Shown here one piece after another: positions 61,153 to 64,000 of a stretch of 64,000 nucleotides of DNA. Source of the stretch: Trueperaceae bacterium (GTDB taxonomy: Bacteria > Deinococcota > Deinococci > Deinococcales > Trueperaceae); contig DASVCN010000014.1 of assembly GCA_036381595.1 (NCBI GenBank), forward strand, positions 1 to 64,000, read 5' to 3'. Below the pieces are notes generated by a model. It did not search any database. It was not told the origin of the DNA and saw only the letters and a list, made by a program, of their open reading frames with translations. Every line of letters starts with the position of its first letter. Positions within the stretch are counted from its first letter, which is position 1. Both the position numbers and the translations under genes were made by a program.

Positions 61153-61197
61153 ACACGGTGAGCTCTCTCGCCATTCGGCCGCTAGCAGGCGGTGCGA

Positions 61198-61203
61198 TAT
61201 CAT
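61198..61203 (+). promoter_or_regulatory. -10 box TATCAT, leaderless start of psuG
   Basis: TATCAT, 7 bases, GTG at 61211. An earlier in-frame GTG at 61205 is only 1 base from the box and would lie upstream of the likely start of transcription. Confidence 0.55.
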
Positions 61204-61210
61204 TGTGGTC

Positions 61211-62122
61211 GTGAGTCTGAGTGTCGCCCCGCAAATCGTTGACGCACTCTCCAGAGCCCAACCGGTAGTCGCCCTCGAGTCCACCGTCATCACCCATGGC
61301 CTCCCCCATCCTCGCAACCTCGAACTGGCCGAAGAGCTCGAGGCTCAGATCCGGGAACGGGGAGCGGTACCGGCGACCGTAGCCGTCCTGAAGGGCAAGC
61401 TGGTGGTGGGGGCCAGCCTCGAGGATCTCGAGGAACTGGCCGGTTCCGACGCGCAGAAGGCGTCTCTCTGGAACCTGGGATCGCTCCTGGCCCAGGGGGC
61501 GAGCGCCGGCACCACCGTCGCTACCACGATGCATGCGGCGGCTGCCGCCGGAATCGAGGTCTTCGCCACGGGCGGGATCGGGGGCGTACACCAACGACCG
61601 TTCGATGAGTCGGCCGACCTGAGCGCGCTCTCCCGCTACCCGGTACTCACCGTGTGCGCGGGGCCCAAGAGCATCCTCGACCAGGCCGCGACGCTCGAAC
61701 GCCTCGAGACCCTGGGCGTGCCTGTCGTCGGGTACCGTTCGCGGCATCTCGCCGGTTTCCACGTGCGAGAAACCGAACTGCCTCTGCCGGCAACGTTCGA
61801 TCGGCCGGAAGGGATCGCCGCCGCTTTCCGCAGGCACCGCGAACTGGGGTTGCAGGGCGGGATGCTCGTAAGCAATCCGGTTTCTGAAGGACTCGCTCAG
61901 GACGAACTCGGCAGCTACCGCTCGGAGGCCGAGCGAGAGGCCAGCGAGGCCGGGGTCCACGGGCGCGACCTTACGCCCTTCCTGCTGGGGCGGCTCGCTG
62001 AGCTCTCCTCCGGGCGTACGGTAGAGGTGAACCTCCGCCTGCTACGGGAGAACGCCTCACTGGCCGCCCGTCTGGCCGCAGCCCTCCAGCTCCCCCGGCC
62101 CCTAGGAGCCCTCGATGAGTGA
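61211..62122 (+). CDS. psuG: Pseudouridine-5'-phosphate glycosidase
   Basis: 303 aa from GTG 61211. Splits pseudouridine 5'-phosphate to uracil and ribose 5-phosphate. ALESTVITHGLPHPRNLE, VGASLEDLEELA, ATTMHAAAAAGIEVFATGGIGGVH and AGPKSILDQAATLERLETLGVPVVGY are hallmark PsuG strings. The partner kinase PsuK is not adjacent; a PfkB kinase at 38510 is a distant candidate only. It overlaps the RodZ-like gene by 8 bases. Confidence 0.95.
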   Translation: MSLSVAPQIVDALSRAQPVVALESTVITHGLPHPRNLELAEELEAQIRERGAVPATVAVLKGKLVVGASLEDLEELAGSDAQKASLWNLGSLLAQGASAGTTVATTMHAAAAAGIEVFATGGIGGVHQRPFDESADLSALSRYPVLTVCAGPKSILDQAATLERLETLGVPVVGYRSRHLAGFHVRETELPLPATFDRPEGIAAAFRRHRELGLQGGMLVSNPVSEGLAQDELGSYRSEAEREASEAGVHGRDLTPFLLGRLAELSSGRTVEVNLRLLRENASLAARLAAALQLPRPLGALDE

Positions 62123-63239
62123 CGCCGAAGACCAGCACTACCCGCAAGATCCGAAACTGGGCGACCTCCTGCGCGAAGCACGACAGGAGAAAGGGCTCGA
62201 ACTGGGCGACGTCGCCGGTCTCACCAACGTACGGCGCGAGTACCTGGAGGCGCTCGAGGCGGGGCGCTACGCGGAACTGCCCGAGGACGTCTACACCCGC
62301 AACTTCCTCAAACTCTTCGCTCAGGCGGTGGGTTTCGACGTCGTGCGGGCGCAGGAGATGTACCGCAGCGAACGCCGGGAAGCACACGCCTTCGACACCA
62401 GCGAACAACGCCTCGAGCGCGACCGGGAGATCGCTGCGACGGTTCCGCCGGCCAGCGGCCGCTGGTGGGAGACGCCCGGAGACGGACCACGCTGGGGACC
62501 CCTCGTCTCCACCGCCCTGATGGTCGTGGCCGTGGTGGCGCTCGCCCTATGGGGCTTCAACAGCACCTTCTTCGATGCTTCCCGCGGCCTTCCCGAGGGA
62601 ACGACCGAAGCGGAGGACCAGCTGGCCGAGACCGCTTCTCCCGCTGTCGAGGAGGATCGCGAGGCGGTCATCGACGGAACTCCCGTGGCCGAGCTCCCAA
62701 GGACGGTCCGGCTCTCGGTGACCTCTACCCCTTCGGGGGCGGAGGTCCTCGTCGACGGATTCCCCCTGCCCGGCGTCACCCCCATCGAATCCGCACCCGT
62801 GACCGCCAGGCCCGCAAGGACCATCCGACTCGAACGTGAAGGGTACGTACCGTACGAGGAGGAGTTCGACCTCAGCCGCGACCGTCATCTCAGCTTCTTC
62901 CTCACCCCCGTCTCTGCCGTTAGAACCGAGGAGGGGGCCGAAGCGAACCCGGCAGCGCCAGGGGATCCCGACACCGCCGAGGCAGCAGGGGGCCAGGAGG
63001 GCGAGGTGACTCTCACCATCACCGAGGACACCTGGCTGGAGGTCTACAGCGGAACCAGCCGCAACGGAGGCGAGAGGCTCGCCTTCATGACGGCTCGGGC
63101 GGGTCAGACCCTCAGCTACCCGCTACCGGTCTACATCCATGTCGGGAATGCCGGGGGCGTCGAGTTGACGGTGGAGGGACAGGAGCGCGGGACCCTAGGC
63201 TCGAGCGGAGAGGTGCGAGGGCTGGCGGTGACCGACTAG
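62115..63239 (+). CDS. rodZ: RodZ-like membrane protein with a PEGA domain insert
   Basis: 374 aa, ATG 62115 overlapping psuG. Domains in order: cytoplasmic helix-turn-helix (residues 14-80, LGDLLREARQEKGLELGDVA...LPEDVYTRNFLKLFAQAVG), basic linker, one membrane helix (about 128-148), an acidic linker, a PEGA domain (about 197-265, SVTSTPSGAEVLVDGFPLPG) and a C-terminal DUF4115 domain (about 290-370). RodZ links MreB to the wall synthesis complex. The PEGA domain between helix and DUF4115 is not part of the classical protein and suggests an added contact with wall or surface. Confidence 0.88.
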   Translation: MSDAEDQHYPQDPKLGDLLREARQEKGLELGDVAGLTNVRREYLEALEAGRYAELPEDVYTRNFLKLFAQAVGFDVVRAQEMYRSERREAHAFDTSEQRLERDREIAATVPPASGRWWETPGDGPRWGPLVSTALMVVAVVALALWGFNSTFFDASRGLPEGTTEAEDQLAETASPAVEEDREAVIDGTPVAELPRTVRLSVTSTPSGAEVLVDGFPLPGVTPIESAPVTARPARTIRLEREGYVPYEEEFDLSRDRHLSFFLTPVSAVRTEEGAEANPAAPGDPDTAEAAGGQEGEVTLTITEDTWLEVYSGTSRNGGERLAFMTARAGQTLSYPLPVYIHVGNAGGVELTVEGQERGTLGSSGEVRGLAVTD

Positions 63240-63240
63240 G

Positions 63241-64000
63241 ATGGTCTGGTCGCTGGCGTTCCAATCCCTCGGGCGCCGGCCCCTGCGGACCTTCCTCACA
63301 GCCCTCGGGATCGCCGTGGCGGTCGGATCGATGGTTATCTTCCTCTCCCTCGGCGAAGGACTCCGGCAGGTGTTCAGCAACCAGCTCGGCGCGGTCGGGC
63401 CCGACATCCAGGTGAGCTACGGGGATGTCGAGGCCAACAATCCCTTCTCCTCGATTCCTCAGCTCGACCTCGCCTACGCCGCTGAACTCGGCGCGCACGC
63501 CGAACGCTTCGGCATAACCTCCGTGACGCCTGTGGTGCTGGTCGTCAGGGGCGGGTTCGACCCCACTTCGGCGATGGTGTTCCAGGGGATGCCCATCGAC
63601 GTCGACCCGCGGCAGTACGTCACCGGTTTCAGGCTGGTGGAGGGCCGTTGGTTCGAGCCAACGGAAGCCGGCCAACCGCTCGCCGTGGTGGGCCTGAGCG
63701 CGGCCGAGCGACTGCACCTCGAGTTGGGCGACGTCCTGCGGCTCAACCCGGAATCGAGCTTCACCATCATCGGCATCGCGGAGACTGAGGGAGCGCTGGT
63801 GGGCAACAGCGTCGTGGTCCCGCTGCAGTCTCTCCAGCAGGCCATAGGCGTCAGCGACCGGGTGAGCGTACTGTCACTCGACCTGGCCAAACCGGCGCGC
63901 GCCGACGAGGTCGCGGCAGCCTTGGCCGAGGAGTACCCGGAACTCGGCTTCCAGACCCGTGCGGACCTGCTGGAAATCGTCGAACGCGGTCTGCGGATCT
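63241..64000 (+). CDS. MacB/FtsX-type ABC transporter permease, 5' part
   Basis: At least 253 codons, cut by the window end. ATG 63241 lies one base after the rodZ-like stop. One N-terminal helix (LRTFLTALGIAVAVGSMVIFLSLGEGL) is followed by a large outer MacB-PCD domain (TSVTPVVLVVRGGF, GRWFEPTEAGQPLAVVGLSAAERL), as in MacB-family permeases. The three C-terminal helices and any ATPase gene would be beyond the edge. Likely exports a peptide or lipoprotein, or acts as a mechanotransmission device. Confidence 0.88.
   Translation, partial: MVWSLAFQSLGRRPLRTFLTALGIAVAVGSMVIFLSLGEGLRQVFSNQLGAVGPDIQVSYGDVEANNPFSSIPQLDLAYAAELGAHAERFGITSVTPVVLVVRGGFDPTSAMVFQGMPIDVDPRQYVTGFRLVEGRWFEPTEAGQPLAVVGLSAAERLHLELGDVLRLNPESSFTIIGIAETEGALVGNSVVVPLQSLQQAIGVSDRVSVLSLDLAKPARADEVAAALAEEYPELGFQTRADLLEIVERGLRI

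Overview
The window is high-GC (by eye about 65 percent) chromosomal DNA from a member of the Deinococcota (Deinococcus-Thermus), plausibly a Truepera-like lineage. Three things point there. The V/A-type ATP synthase operon has the Thermus order G-I-K-E-C-F-A-B-D. A CdnL/CarD factor, primary sigma factor, BamA and SufS/SufU pair of the expected kinds are present. Many genes have a TAnnnT -10 box only 5-8 bases before the start codon, the leaderless pattern known from Deinococcus. The lineage call is inference; there is no rRNA gene to test it.

Layout. 1-1.2 kb: a lone amino-acid ABC binding protein (-). 1.3-10 kb: V/A-ATPase operon (-) with a promoter at its head and a terminator at its end. 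10-13.7 kb: solitary adenine-type DNA methyltransferase, degenerate pyrophosphatase-like protein, YagU-like membrane protein, and a metallophosphatase interrupted by an apparent one-base frameshift. 13.7-18 kb (-): dnaG, Qnr-like pentapeptide-repeat protein, purine phosphoribosyltransferase, purU. 18-22 kb (+): MATE transporter, ruvB, and a DUF4388 protein whose start codon lies in a 14-bp tandem repeat. 22-28.9 kb (+): two consecutive sugar ABC operons (binding protein plus two permeases each, no ATPase), with closely matching promoters, a 6-5-6 inverted repeat after each promoter and a strong hairpin between each binding-protein gene and its first permease. 28.9-35.4 kb: acetoacetyl-CoA synthetase, ABC exporter, OsmC, uvrB. 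35.5-41.2 kb (+): unknown secreted/membrane protein, cdnL-rsmA, then a coupled kinase / S41 peptidase / metallo-beta-lactamase operon. 41.2-46.3 kb: rpoD and thrC (-), ychF and a Crp-family regulator (+). 46.3-51 kb: bamA (-), then PNP-yggS-divIVA (+). 51-57 kb: methyltransferase and sufS-sufU (-), recF-dciA and gpmI (+). 57-61 kb (-): a phosphodiesterase-like protein, CIRCE-controlled groES-groEL and a FUN14 protein. 61-64 kb (+): psuG, a RodZ-like protein with a PEGA insert, and the start of a MacB/FtsX-type permease cut by the window edge.

The content is mostly housekeeping: energy conversion, replication and repair (dnaG, ruvB, uvrB, recF-dciA), transcription control (sigma, CdnL, Crp), envelope assembly, Fe-S assembly, chaperones, purine metabolism and sugar import. 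I saw no CRISPR array, prophage, insertion sequence, tRNA or rRNA. I found no clear new multigene system. The best leads are regulatory or residue-level: the leaderless start architecture, the parallel control regions of the two sugar operons, the repeat-embedded start at 20838, the frameshifted phosphatase, and enzymes with altered key residues (PNP, S41 peptidase, pyrophosphatase-like protein).
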